A stretch of DNA of 64,000 nt from an uncultured Sulfolobales archaeon (GTDB taxonomy: Archaea > Thermoproteota > Thermoprotei_A > Sulfolobales > NBVN01), in assembly GCA_938017505.1 (NCBI GenBank), contig CALIKV010000031.1:34113-98112 (forward strand), read 5' to 3'. The position numbers and the translations under genes are program-made. The notes beneath the pieces were generated by a model, which worked only from the letters and a program-made list of their open reading frames with translations, made no database searches and had not been told where the DNA came from. Numbering within the stretch: the stretch's first letter is position 1; every line of letters begins with the position of its first letter. Below are positions 51,363-60,082 of the stretch, one piece after another.

Positions 51363-52193
51363 ATGAGTAAGTCCGTAGCCACGCTAATCCCGAAACCGAC
51401 GACCATAGTGAGGGTGAGGACGGAGACGTCGAACGTGAGGACGTACTACGTGAAGTTGCCGAAGGACGTTGAGCTGCCGAAGCCTGGACAGTTCAACATG
51501 CTCTACGTACATGGGGTTGGTGAAGTGCCTATATCGGTTAGCGACGTGGATCACCGTACGGGGGTTGTCGCACATACCACGAAGTTCACTGGCTCCGTGA
51601 CAGGGACGTTCACGTACCTGAAGGAGGGGGACTTAATAGGTTTCAGAGGCCCATACGGCAAAGGATGGCCCATGGACTCAAGCGTGGGGAAGGACGTAGT
51701 GCTGATTGCCGGGGGTATAGGGCTTCCGCCCTTAAGACCCGTCGTGAGAGAGGTCGCCAAGGACAGAGCGAGGTACGGCAGGCTCATAATAATTTATGGC
51801 GCGAGAACCCCTAAGGACCTCATCTACAGCTACGAGTACGGTGACTACGAAGCTATACCGAACACCGAACTGCACTTAACCGTTGACAACCCCGACGAGG
51901 GCTGGAGAGGGAACGTCGGGGTCGTGACCGACTTAATACGCCAGGCGGATGTGGACCCTGAGGACTCCATCGCGATGATCTGCGGTCCCGAGATAATGAT
52001 GAGGTACGCCGTTAAGGAACTGCTTAAGAGAGGCTTTAAAGCCAATAGAGTGTTCCTCTCTTTAGAGAGAAGGATGAAATGTGGTGTAGGTCTATGCGGT
52101 CATTGTCAAGTAGGTCCTTACTTTGTGTGTAAGCACGGTCCCGTATTTCCGCTCTGGTTCATAAGCAAGTACTTCTGGGTTGATCAGATATGA
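51363..52193 (+). CDS. hydG: Sulfhydrogenase gamma subunit (FAD/NAD(P) binding)
   Basis: 276 residues of the ferredoxin reductase fold. FAD part: GQFNMLYVHGVGEVPISVSD and FRGPYGKGWPM. NAD(P) part: VLIAGGIGLPPLRPVV, ending ICGPEIMMRYAVKEL. The C-terminal [2Fe-2S] site is KCGVGLCGHCQVGPYFVCKHGPV. It passes electrons between NAD(P)H and the beta/delta subunits. ATG start six bases after hydB; its stop overlaps the delta gene by four. Confidence 0.94.
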   Translation: MSKSVATLIPKPTTIVRVRTETSNVRTYYVKLPKDVELPKPGQFNMLYVHGVGEVPISVSDVDHRTGVVAHTTKFTGSVTGTFTYLKEGDLIGFRGPYGKGWPMDSSVGKDVVLIAGGIGLPPLRPVVREVAKDRARYGRLIIIYGARTPKDLIYSYEYGDYEAIPNTELHLTVDNPDEGWRGNVGVVTDLIRQADVDPEDSIAMICGPEIMMRYAVKELLKRGFKANRVFLSLERRMKCGVGLCGHCQVGPYFVCKHGPVFPLWFISKYFWVDQI

Positions 52194-52957
52194 GTAAGCT
52201 TAGGGTTGCCGTATATAAGTTCTCGAGCTGTGACGGGTGTCAGCTTCAATTCCTCAACATGGAGGAGGAGTTACTGCAGCTCACGGACATGGTTGAGTTC
52301 GCGTTGTTTTACGAGGCCAGGAAAGCTGTCGAGCCAGGACCTTATGACGTAGCCTTCGTCGAGGGGGCGGTCTCAACGACTCACGAGATCGAGATCCTTA
52401 AGGAGTTGAGGGAGGGGTCGGGGATCCTCGTGGCTCTCGGGGCCTGTGCCACGGCCGGCGGGATACAGGCCTTAAGGAATTGGGCTAACGTGGAGGAATT
52501 CAAGAAGTACGTCTACCCAAGGCCTGAGTGGATTGAGGTGCTTGAGAAGGTCGAGCCGTTGTCGACCTACGTTAAGGTTGACTACGAGATACGTGGTTGC
52601 CCCGTCAGTAAGGAACAACTGCTCTCGTTCGTGCTTCAGCTGCTTAAGGGCAAGACACCGAGGCTTCCAGTTGACTCAGTGTGTCTCGAGTGTAAGAGGA
52701 AGGGTAACGTCTGTGTCTTGGTGACTAAGGGAATCCCGTGTTTAGGCCCAGTGACCATGAGTGGTTGTGGCGCCATATGCCCCTCATACGGTAGGGGGTG
52801 CTACGGGTGCTACGGCCCCATGATCGACCCTAGACCAGCGGGGTTGAACGAGCTATTTAAGGAGCTTGGCGTAAGCCCAAAGGAAATACGGTTGTTGTTT
52901 AAGCAGTTCACAGCCTCGGCTAAGGAGTTCAGGGAGGTGCATGGTGGGTATGGATAG
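52190..52957 (+). CDS. hydD: Sulfhydrogenase delta subunit ([NiFe] small subunit)
   Basis: 255 residues with Cys ligands for Fe-S clusters: SSCDGCQLQFLN at the N-terminus, GACATAGGI and RGCPVSKEQLL for the proximal cluster, then CLECKRKGNVC, GIPCLGPV, GCGAICPSYGRGCYGCYGP for the other two. No twin-arginine signal, consistent with a cytoplasmic enzyme. ATG start overlapping hydG; it overlaps the alpha gene by 17 bases. Confidence 0.95.
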   Translation: MSKLRVAVYKFSSCDGCQLQFLNMEEELLQLTDMVEFALFYEARKAVEPGPYDVAFVEGAVSTTHEIEILKELREGSGILVALGACATAGGIQALRNWANVEEFKKYVYPRPEWIEVLEKVEPLSTYVKVDYEIRGCPVSKEQLLSFVLQLLKGKTPRLPVDSVCLECKRKGNVCVLVTKGIPCLGPVTMSGCGAICPSYGRGCYGCYGPMIDPRPAGLNELFKELGVSPKEIRLLFKQFTASAKEFREVHGGYG

Positions 52958-54233
52958 CGTGATTAGAGTGGATTACCTGGCAAGGGTTGAGGGCGAGGGC
53001 AACCTCTTTGTGGAGATAAGGGAGGGTAAGGTGTCTAGGGTTGAGGTCGGTATTTTCGAGCCGCCAAGGTTTTTCGAGGCATTCCTAAGGGGGAGGAAGT
53101 ACTATGAGGTGCCGGACATAAACGCTAGGATCTGCGGCATATGCCCTATAGCCTATATAATGAGTTCTAGCAGGGCCTTGGAGAAGATACTTCAGGTTAA
53201 AGTAGCTGATGAACTAGAAGTCCTTAGGAGGATCATCTATCTAGGTGAGTGGGTTGAGAGTCACGTGCTACACATATTGATGCTCCACGCGCCTGACTTC
53301 CTAGGACACGAGTCGGTCTTGGGGCTAGTCAAGGATGACCCAGAGATAGTTAAGAAGGGGTTGAAGCTTAAGAGCTGGGGTAATCGAGTGATGAGCGTCG
53401 TCGGCGGTCGTTCAGTACACCCGGTCTCCTGCAGGGTCGGCGGGTTCCACAGGATCGTCAGGAAAGAGGAACTCAACACCCTGCTTAAGGACTTCCAAAC
53501 CGTGAAGGGGCACGCTAGAGAACTGCTTGAGTGGGTGCTCAACCTACCGATACCTAGCTTCAGACGAGATATGGTGTTCTTATCCCTGAGGAACGACGTG
53601 GAGTACCCAATACTACACGGCAGGGTAGTGTCTAATAAGGGGTTAAACGTGACTGAGAATGAGTTTGAGAACCACATAACTGTTGAGCAAGCTAAGTACT
53701 CAACAGCACTTAGGTATAAAATCAAGGACGGCAGTACCTACGTAGTCGGACCCATAGCCAGGTACAACAACAACTACGACTTACTGAGGCCTGAGGTCAG
53801 GGACGTCGTTGAGTCTCACGGCTACGGGGCCCCTCTAGTCAATAGCTTCCAGAGCATAGTAGCCAGGGCTTCCGAGACTTACCACGCCGTCCTGGAACTA
53901 GAGGAGTTAATCCGGGACTACAGAGAACCTAAGCAACCCTACGTGGACGGCACGGTTAGGGAGGGCTCCGGGGCAGCTATCACTGAAGCCCCTAGAGGCA
54001 TGCTATATCATAGGTATGAGCTGAACGAGGAGGGGTACGTCGTCAACGCCAACATAGTACCACCTACATCCCAGAACTTAGCGGCTATGGAGCAGGACCT
54101 CATTATGCTGGGTGACGAACTAACGTCTTTAGATCCTGTTAAGGCACAATGGCTGGCGGAGCACTTAATCAGGAATTACGACCCCTGTATATCTTGCGCG
54201 ACGCACTTCCTGAGGATAAAATACGTGAAGTGA
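52941..54233 (+). CDS. hydA: Sulfhydrogenase alpha subunit ([NiFe] large subunit)
   Basis: Catalytic subunit, 430 residues, with the [NiFe] ligands in RICGICPIAYIMSSS near residue 60 and DPCISCATHFLRIKYVK at the C-terminus. The His that follows the first Cys pair in most large subunits is Tyr (IAY). As in the Pyrococcus enzyme, only a few residues follow the final Cys motif. It makes or uses H2 with NADPH and may reduce polysulfide. GTG start chosen by frame; last gene of the operon. No maturation hyp genes in the window. Confidence 0.94.
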   Translation: MVGMDSVIRVDYLARVEGEGNLFVEIREGKVSRVEVGIFEPPRFFEAFLRGRKYYEVPDINARICGICPIAYIMSSSRALEKILQVKVADELEVLRRIIYLGEWVESHVLHILMLHAPDFLGHESVLGLVKDDPEIVKKGLKLKSWGNRVMSVVGGRSVHPVSCRVGGFHRIVRKEELNTLLKDFQTVKGHARELLEWVLNLPIPSFRRDMVFLSLRNDVEYPILHGRVVSNKGLNVTENEFENHITVEQAKYSTALRYKIKDGSTYVVGPIARYNNNYDLLRPEVRDVVESHGYGAPLVNSFQSIVARASETYHAVLELEELIRDYREPKQPYVDGTVREGSGAAITEAPRGMLYHRYELNEEGYVVNANIVPPTSQNLAAMEQDLIMLGDELTSLDPVKAQWLAEHLIRNYDPCISCATHFLRIKYVK

Positions 54234-54348
54234 GAGCCGAGACGCACAGAGCGTTGACCTCCTCCACTGCTGAAGGGCGAAACCCGCAGCAATGGAATCG
54301 TCACTAAATTATTTACTACGTAGGACGACCTAATATTGGGTGACGTAA

Positions 54349-55326
54349 TTGAAGGGTGAGGAGTTTCTGAGGGAGTACCTAGACTGGAGTGATTTAATAA
54401 AGATGACGCTGGCTGCAGAGCCCCTTAACGCAGAGCCGTTGAGCGTCGCTCCTAAGGGGATAGTTGTTCTAGGTATGGGTGGTTCAGGGATAGTGGGGGA
54501 TGTCCTGTACTCGCTCTCAACGGAGAGGCTCGAAACGCCTTTAACGGTGGTGAAGGATTTCAGGCTGCCTAGATGGGTTGATGACGGATGGTTAACGCTG
54601 GCTGTGAGTTACTCGGGGAATACTGTAGAGACGCTTGCATGCGTTGACGAGGCACTCAAGAGAGGCTCTCAAGTAGTCGTTGTCGCTTCAGGCGGTAAGC
54701 TGACTGAGCTTTCAATGCTTAAGCGACTCCCCTATTTTAGGGTTCCGTCCGGGAGGACGCCGAGATCCTCGTTCCCAGCGCTCCTGCTTGGAGCCGTTAA
54801 GCTACTCTCAAGTCTTGGCATAAATCTCAGGGAAGCGTCGGAGCTTGACGTCGTGGAGGTCTTTAAATCTGAGGAAGCGCTTAAGCTGGGCGATGAGCTG
54901 GCTGGAAAGCTATTAAGTAGATTACCGGTCTTCATAAGCGCTACGAAGTACTACCCCTTGGCGTTGAGGGCTAAGGACGAATTTAACGAAAACACCAAGA
55001 CAATCGCTAAGGCAGAGGTATATCCTGAGGGATTTCACAACGATGTGGTTGGTTGGGAGGGATGGCGGGACCCGGTCAGCGCTGTGATCTTTAAGGAGAG
55101 GGGGGATCGTACGCTTGAGTTTCTTAAGGAGTTACTCGCAGAGGCCGGTGTGGATACGCACACGTACGAACTCGACGGGGGGTACCTACAGAACGTGATT
55201 AGGTGGTCTCAAGTAGTAGGTATTGCGTCCGTTAACCTAGCTCTACGGCTTGGGATAGATCCCAAGGAAACGAGGTTCATAGCCAAGTATAAAGAGTTCC
55301 TGAGGAGTTCAGATCAGCTTGAGTAA
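54349..55326 (+). CDS. pgi/pmi: Bifunctional phosphoglucose/phosphomannose isomerase
   Basis: Interconverts glucose-6-P, mannose-6-P and fructose-6-P. 325 residues with tandem SIS domains: VLGMGGSGIVGDVLYS near residue 40, VSYSGNTVETL near 87, VPSGRTPRSSFPALLLG near 130, NENTKTIA and GFHNDVVGWE near 210-230 with the catalytic His, and a final Lys-rich helix. This is the crenarchaeal PGI/PMI family. The start is TTG at 54349 after a TATA-poor gap; ribosome site not obvious. Confidence 0.93.
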   Translation: MKGEEFLREYLDWSDLIKMTLAAEPLNAEPLSVAPKGIVVLGMGGSGIVGDVLYSLSTERLETPLTVVKDFRLPRWVDDGWLTLAVSYSGNTVETLACVDEALKRGSQVVVVASGGKLTELSMLKRLPYFRVPSGRTPRSSFPALLLGAVKLLSSLGINLREASELDVVEVFKSEEALKLGDELAGKLLSRLPVFISATKYYPLALRAKDEFNENTKTIAKAEVYPEGFHNDVVGWEGWRDPVSAVIFKERGDRTLEFLKELLAEAGVDTHTYELDGGYLQNVIRWSQVVGIASVNLALRLGIDPKETRFIAKYKEFLRSSDQLE

Positions 55327-55347
55327 TGAGTTGAAATGCCTGTAATT

Positions 55348-55472
55348 GGCGGGATCCCGGTTTGAGAGGGCTGCGGGGCCTCGCGGACCCCACTGCCCTC
55401 CCAACGCGGCCAGCTTAACTTCCGGGATCTGACGGGTCCGGGTGTTTCCTGACCGCTATGACCGGGACCGCC
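55348..55472 (-). rRNA. rrf: 5S ribosomal RNA
   Basis: The minus strand carries the conserved 5S loop GATCCCGGAAGTTAAGC and ACACCCGGAC, plus a terminal helix GGCGGTCCCGG pairing with CCGGGATCCCGCC. The 125-base length is normal. No 16S or 23S gene is near, as is usual in crenarchaea, where 5S is unlinked. A TATA element GGCTTAAAAACC at about 55492-55503 lies 25 bases upstream of the mature end. End positions are within a few bases. Confidence 0.93.
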
Positions 55473-55491
55473 GTTAATTCTTACGTGAGGA

Positions 55492-55503
55492 GGTTTTTAA
55501 GCC
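55492..55503 (-). promoter_or_regulatory. TATA box of 5S rRNA, near-symmetric
   Basis: GGCTTAAAAACC on the minus strand is centred about 25 bases before the 5S 5' end. Its plus-strand reading GGTTTTTAAGCC is also a good TATA box and could serve the nitroreductase gene starting at 55565. Confidence 0.5.
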
Positions 55504-55564
55504 TTGTGACCCGCATCGCAGGTTAATTACTGTCTTAACTACCTGGTTTGTAGGAGGTGGTGGC

Positions 55565-56359
55565 GTGAGGTTTGGTTTCACGCTCTCAATTGCTTTAAGT
55601 GTAGCTATAGTTCTTTACGTATTCATCTCCTTATTTAGCCCGCAGACAGGTTTAAGTGGTGTAAGTGTGGTGGGCGACGAAGTTCTCCTACCCCTGCCTA
55701 CTAGGGTGACTAGCATTCCTGTCGAGGAGGCAGTTCTCTTGAGGAAGAGTGTTAGGGAGTGGGCCAGATCGCCCATAACGATTAGTCAGTTGTCAATGCT
55801 TCTTTGGGCGTCTCAGGGGGTGGTTGAAGAGGTTGATGGGTGGCTTCGAAGAGCTGCTCCGAGCGCGGGCGCCACCTATCCGCTTGAAATATATGTGATT
55901 GTTGGTGAGGAGGGCGTCTCCCTAGGTGATGGGAGCTATGTAGTGGCTGGAGTGTATAAGTATGACTATAAGAGACACTCAATGAAGTTGATTAGGGAGG
56001 GCGACGTCAGGGAGGGCCTGTGGCGGGCATCCTTAAGACAGGATTGGGTTAGGGAAGCGCCAGTAAGCCTAGTGATATGTGCTATCTACGAGAGGACTAC
56101 GTGGAGGTATGGTGAGAGGGGGGTTAGGTACGTCCACATCGAGGTAGGTCATGTTGGTCAGAACATATACCTCATGTCCGCGGCCCTAGGCTTGGGGACC
56201 GTGGCTATAGGGGCTTTCCACGATGATGAGGTTGCTGGGGTGATTAAAGCTCAACAGAGGGAACACCCACTCTACGTGTTCCCAGTAGGTGTTCCGCAGA
56301 CACCGCATGAAACGAGCTTTAAGGAGCTTCAAGAACTATACTCAAGGTTAAGGAGATGA
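55565..56359 (+). CDS. Membrane-anchored SagB-like nitroreductase
   Basis: 264 residues. An N-terminal membrane helix (residues 4-24, FTLSIALSVAIVLYVFISLF) is followed by an outside-facing nitroreductase domain: RKSVREWARSPITISQLSML with LLWASQGV, RRAAPSAGATYPLEIYVIV near 97-115 and GHVGQNIYLMSAALGLGTVAIGAF near 195-218. SagB-type domains bind FMN and oxidise peptide azolines or similar substrates. Here the substrate is unknown. GTG start with GGAGGTGGT; overlaps the next gene by four bases. Confidence 0.85.
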   Translation: MRFGFTLSIALSVAIVLYVFISLFSPQTGLSGVSVVGDEVLLPLPTRVTSIPVEEAVLLRKSVREWARSPITISQLSMLLWASQGVVEEVDGWLRRAAPSAGATYPLEIYVIVGEEGVSLGDGSYVVAGVYKYDYKRHSMKLIREGDVREGLWRASLRQDWVREAPVSLVICAIYERTTWRYGERGVRYVHIEVGHVGQNIYLMSAALGLGTVAIGAFHDDEVAGVIKAQQREHPLYVFPVGVPQTPHETSFKELQELYSRLRR

Positions 56360-56709
56360 GCGAGGCCAGAGCAGTTCACAGAAGCCTCAAACTAGTCGAG
56401 TATACGGCCATACCGCTGTCTCTGACTCTCTCGCTCTACGTGTTGAGTGGTTACGGGATGATATCTCCTACACTAAACCTCCTCGGGTTTACGTACGTAA
56501 CGTCAACGAAAATACATACGTTACCGTTACTAAGATACCTGACCTCAGTGCTTGTTGCTGTGCATCTCTACTGCGGTGTGGTGGTACTTACGCATAGACG
56601 TGTTAAGAACGCTAGGCTTAGGGGGGTCCTTAAAGCACTAGGTCTGGTTCTCGCTTTCCTCATAGCGGCTTTCGCGACGACGAGCGAGGTAATCATGTTA
56701 CTAAGTTGA
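56356..56709 (+). CDS. Small membrane protein, possible b-type cytochrome
   Basis: 117 residues with three predicted helices. Helix 1 is TAIPLSLTLSLYVLSGYGMI, helix 2 includes RYLTSVLVAVHLYCGVVVLTH, and helix 3 LVLAFLIAAFATTSEVIMLL. His residues at HTLP, VAVHLY and VVLTHRR are placed in or next to membrane segments, as in small cytochrome b or DUF4405-like proteins, so a heme partner of the nitroreductase is a reasonable guess. Translationally coupled to it. Confidence 0.6.
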   Translation: MSEARAVHRSLKLVEYTAIPLSLTLSLYVLSGYGMISPTLNLLGFTYVTSTKIHTLPLLRYLTSVLVAVHLYCGVVVLTHRRVKNARLRGVLKALGLVLAFLIAAFATTSEVIMLLS

Positions 56710-56732
56710 GTGATCTATTTTACTAGAAGAAC

Positions 56733-56755
56733 CTCCCTTCCGTAGTGGAAGGGAG
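56733..56755 (+). terminator. Perfect 9-bp hairpin after the nitroreductase pair
   Basis: CTCCCTTCC (56733-56741) and GGAAGGGAG (56747-56755) with loop GTAGT. It follows a coupled gene pair, so transcript ending is likely. Because it is trailed by TCAG, an IS200/IS605 right-end scar is an alternative. Confidence 0.5.
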
Positions 56756-56874
56756 TCAGCTGCGAATCGAGTTTGGTGGTGGCATTCATAAGGCTTGATG
56801 CGGGTGACTGTAGCTTTTGAGGCTCAGACTTTAAAAGCATTCCTTACTCCTAGAGTATCGTCGGTGAAGCGTAA

Positions 56875-57540
56875 TTGGGTTCGAGCTTTAAGGAGTTCGA
56901 GAAGTCTTGGAAGGGCAGGGATAAGTCTGTAGGAGACCACATTAAAGACCTGTTCATAAGGGAGAAGCCCTTGAGATACAGGCTCGCTATGGCGCACTAC
57001 AAGCTGAACTCCATGACGAGGAGGCTTGAAGTGTACCTCGACAGGCTTAAGGCTAGGGATAAGGAGCTCTTTGAGAGGGTTGTGGAGGCTTTCATGTCTA
57101 AGGATCAGACCAGAGCTACTATGTACGCTAATGAGGTTGCTGAGTTGAGGAAGGTTGCCAGGAGCCTCTTCCTTGTTCAGGTGGCTCTAGAGCAAATAGG
57201 CCTCAGGCTAGAGTCTATAAGAGAGATAGGGGAGATCGCCGCTTACCTGGGGCCCGTGGTAGGCGTCGTGAAGGATATTAGGGAGGCGATAAAGTCCACA
57301 CTACCTGAGATAGGGATAGAGCTAGGAGAAATACAAGAAATACTGCAAGAGACCGTTATGGAAGCAGGTGAAATGATCGGAGCGGGCTCAGTGAGCATGT
57401 ACGCAACGCCGGACGCTAGGAAGATACTTGAGGAAGCGAAGGTTGTGGCGGAGCAGAGGATGAAGGAGTCGTTCCCAGCGCTACCGTCGATACCTACTGG
57501 CCTCCCGGAGCAGATGAAAACGACCACGGAATCCGGTTAG
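56875..57540 (+). CDS. cdvB: ESCRT-III family protein (CdvB paralogue)
   Basis: 221 residues. The ESCRT-III core of helices runs from residue 30 to 155 (RYRLAMAHYKLNSMTRRLEV, KELFERVVEAFMSKDQTRAT, EVAELRKVARSLFLVQVALE), is basic at its start and acidic toward the end. The C-terminal FPALPSIPTGLP looks like a MIM2 motif, which binds the MIT domain of the ATPase CdvC/Vps4. No winged helix is present, as in CdvB1/B2 paralogues. ESCRT-III polymers constrict membranes in division and budding. No cdvA or cdvC is near. TTG start with GGTGAAG; TATA ACTTTAAAAGC at 56827. Confidence 0.9.
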   Translation: MGSSFKEFEKSWKGRDKSVGDHIKDLFIREKPLRYRLAMAHYKLNSMTRRLEVYLDRLKARDKELFERVVEAFMSKDQTRATMYANEVAELRKVARSLFLVQVALEQIGLRLESIREIGEIAAYLGPVVGVVKDIREAIKSTLPEIGIELGEIQEILQETVMEAGEMIGAGSVSMYATPDARKILEEAKVVAEQRMKESFPALPSIPTGLPEQMKTTTESG

Positions 57541-57649
57541 ATCAGGCGTTTTTCCTTTAAAGCCTTGAGCACTCCCTCCCAGGTATGCACGTTACAGTCG
57601 TAACGGTCTTCCGATCCCAAGAGTAAATTATTCCTACCATCATCACGTC

Positions 57650-58078
57650 CTACTTACGCCCTTTAAGGGCCTCCCTAATTAAATCCAAGGCGTCCCTACG
57701 TCTTCTCCTCTGGTACACGTAGATAGATACAGGTATGAAGACCGCGGTAAATATGGTCGAGAATGCTGTGCAGAACTTGACTATATTCAGCAGGGCTTCA
57801 CTAGTGAGGATACCCCACGAGAGTGAGTAGTACCATGCAGATCCAAAGATGACTGAGAGAGACGTAACCCGTAAGAGTAGGTGCTTCAGCGATGACAGCT
57901 CTTTCTTATAAGTATAAGCGATGTCCGGGAGAGCAAGGAGAAACACGTAGAAAACAACTAAAATGTCAAGGCCTACTACAGATGTGTGACGTACCGCCGT
58001 CCAGGTGATGAGAGCGTTTACACTTGTAACGAGTGTGAGGGACCAGAGAATAAGGCCTGTTGAAACTAACCATTTCAC
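57650..58078 (-). CDS. Four-helix membrane protein
   Basis: 142 residues with four predicted helices and a basic C-terminal cytoplasmic tail (YQRRRRRDALDLIREALKG). Not recognised. TATA-like GTTTAAAAACTT at about 58125-58136, minus strand, suggests its own promoter, 60 bases downstream of the operon described next. Transcribed toward cdvB, with which it converges. It could be an extra gene of the SPFH operon. Confidence 0.6.
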   Translation of the reverse strand: MKWLVSTGLILWSLTLVTSVNALITWTAVRHTSVVGLDILVVFYVFLLALPDIAYTYKKELSSLKHLLLRVTSLSVIFGSAWYYSLSWGILTSEALLNIVKFCTAFSTIFTAVFIPVSIYVYQRRRRRDALDLIREALKGRK

Positions 58079-58138
58079 AGGTTACATCATAAGCACCCTA
58101 CCTTCTGACATGGAACCACCTGCGAAGTTTTTAAACGT

Positions 58139-58567
58139 TTACTTAGATCCCATCGACAACTCTCTTCCCTTGTAGGCGCCGAGCATCACGTATGCCAGGA
58201 CTATTATTAAAGCTATGCTCACGTTATAGCTTGACATGGCGAGCCAGGACGCAATCATAAGCAGCATTAACCCTATGAACGCTCTAGGCATTGCTGGGTC
58301 TATAGTGAAGTAACGCTTAAGCAACGTCTTAGGTTCCACACCGTATAGCCAGAGTCCGTTAACGAGGAATACGATTATCAACGGAAGTAAAGGCCCTTCA
58401 CTTAAAGGGACTACGAGCGACGTTGCAACGGCAGCCATCAAAGAGATTATGAAGACCATGAAATCCCTGAAATACGTCGACGCTCTAAAGCGCTTGAACG
58501 TGAGGAAAGCCATTAACGCCGTTGCAATGGAGGTCAGGACCACGTTGATCATGACTGCCGGGGTCAA
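58139..58567 (-). CDS. Membrane protein, last gene of SPFH operon
   Basis: 142 residues with about five hydrophobic helices (VMINVVLTSIATALMAFLTF, FMVFIISLMAAVATSLVV, LPLIIVFLVNGLWLYGV and two at the end) and basic loops, RFRAS and KTLLKRYF, likely inside the cell. No family is recognised. It starts 12 bases after the zinc-ribbon gene stop, so it is in the same operon. Its size and layout resemble the small membrane subunit next to SPFH genes of bacteria, an inference from general pattern. Confidence 0.65.
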   Translation of the reverse strand: MTPAVMINVVLTSIATALMAFLTFKRFRASTYFRDFMVFIISLMAAVATSLVVPLSEGPLLPLIIVFLVNGLWLYGVEPKTLLKRYFTIDPAMPRAFIGLMLLMIASWLAMSSYNVSIALIIVLAYVMLGAYKGRELSMGSK

Positions 58568-58579
58568 AAGTACACACCC

Positions 58580-60067
58580 CTATATGGCGAGCCTCTCAAG
58601 AGCTTCAGCGTCGCTGCTCAACTGAATCCTCAGCTTCCCCTCGAAATCCATCGCCCCGCCGTTAACTCGGGTGAATGGTATGTAGAGAAGCTCCCTAACC
58701 GATGTTGACGCGAACGTTATCTTACCCCTATAGTAATTATTGGCGTCGGTTATGTATGAGTCGGTCAGTTTCTCGGTGTGCACGGACGATATTAGCGGTG
58801 GCAACGCCTTAAGTCCCGGAGATAGGGTGGTTCTAACCTTCCTTGAGTTCAACTCGTTGATCAGGGCGAGCGCCGGTGCCTCCTCAACCTTATCCGGAGG
58901 CACAAGCCTTCCAGTACCTATCCCAAGCACATCGGTTACAGGATTCCTCACGTAAGGCGCTATGCCGGCGACCATCAGCTTCATCGACGACTCAGCCCCC
59001 TTCTTCAATATGAAGCCCTTCACGTAGGAGAACTTCGCCTCAACAACGTAGTAAGGCACGTAGTACATCCCTGAGCCCCGTACTACGTTAACCTCGCTTA
59101 AACCGGTCTTGCTGTAGATCAGGCTCCTCACATAAGACGTGACCTCAAGGAGGTCTTGAACAGGTCTCTTGTAGGTCTCCCTCAACTTATTGAAGAGGGT
59201 AACGTATCTCTCAAACCATTCCATCATTCTTAAGGGATCCTCACCAACCGTGAAGAGTCTGTGGGCCGAATCTATTATGTTAGCTAGGGACTCAGCACAT
59301 ATCCTCTCTATCTCTATTATGCCTGGGCTGACTTCCGGGACGGCCTTGTTAGAGATCCTCTGAAGCAAGGCCTTATAGAGATCCACGGAGGATCTTATGA
59401 GCGTGTGTGAGGCCCTCGTGTTCCTGTTCCAGAACTCGTTGACGGCGCTGAGCATCGAGTGAACCGCCCTCAACCTCTCCTCAACCAAGGAGAACTCAGG
59501 GGCTTTAGGTATTGCTTGCAGGGCTTCCTCGGCGTTCTTAAGAGCAGCCTTAACGTCGTTCCTGCCTAACGCCTTCAGGGCGTTCGATATGTAGCCGGAG
59601 ATCATCTCATACGTTAGCGTCTCATTGAGCATCTTTTGATCCTCCTCCGTGACGGCGAAGTCCTTCAGGCTCTCTACCTTCAACGCCTCCTCGAAGAAGC
59701 GCTTAGGCTCCTCTGTAAAGCTAGTAGTCGTTATGAGTAGGGGGGTTATCGGGAGTGAGAGGTACTGCAGGTACTTAGCACGTACATTCGCGCGGGTCAA
59801 GCTAACCCTAGGCTTTATTAAGTTTTGGAATATCTGATACCTAGCAGCCACGTCGATCGTGGTAGAGGTTGTCATTGTTGGGGGCAGTATTTCCCTAATC
59901 CACTTCTCCAGCTCCCGCTTCAAGTTATCGACGTATCTAGACGCGTCAACGAGCTTATTCACGTAACTACAGTACTCACACTTAACCCAGTCCTCGCCTG
60001 GGCTGGGCTTCGGCAACGGAGCGCCGCAGTGAGTGCATCTAAGTGTGTATACCTCCATTGAAACCAC
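58580..60067 (-). CDS. Zinc-ribbon helical protein in SPFH operon
   Basis: 495 residues. An N-terminal zinc ribbon LRCTHCGAPLPKPS with VKCEYCSYVNKL is followed by a long helical region (residues 40-300; QKMLNETLTYEMISGYISNA and KALGRNDVKAALKNAEEALQ look TPR-like) and a beta-rich C-terminal part after 330. The zinc ribbon at the very start resembles YdjG-like proteins of bacterial PspA operons. Cytoplasmic, no membrane helix. Function unknown; ATG start 15 bases after its upstream neighbour. Confidence 0.7.
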   Translation of the reverse strand: MVSMEVYTLRCTHCGAPLPKPSPGEDWVKCEYCSYVNKLVDASRYVDNLKRELEKWIREILPPTMTTSTTIDVAARYQIFQNLIKPRVSLTRANVRAKYLQYLSLPITPLLITTTSFTEEPKRFFEEALKVESLKDFAVTEEDQKMLNETLTYEMISGYISNALKALGRNDVKAALKNAEEALQAIPKAPEFSLVEERLRAVHSMLSAVNEFWNRNTRASHTLIRSSVDLYKALLQRISNKAVPEVSPGIIEIERICAESLANIIDSAHRLFTVGEDPLRMMEWFERYVTLFNKLRETYKRPVQDLLEVTSYVRSLIYSKTGLSEVNVVRGSGMYYVPYYVVEAKFSYVKGFILKKGAESSMKLMVAGIAPYVRNPVTDVLGIGTGRLVPPDKVEEAPALALINELNSRKVRTTLSPGLKALPPLISSVHTEKLTDSYITDANNYYRGKITFASTSVRELLYIPFTRVNGGAMDFEGKLRIQLSSDAEALERLAI

Positions 60068-60082
60068 CGCTGCTCGTCGAGC

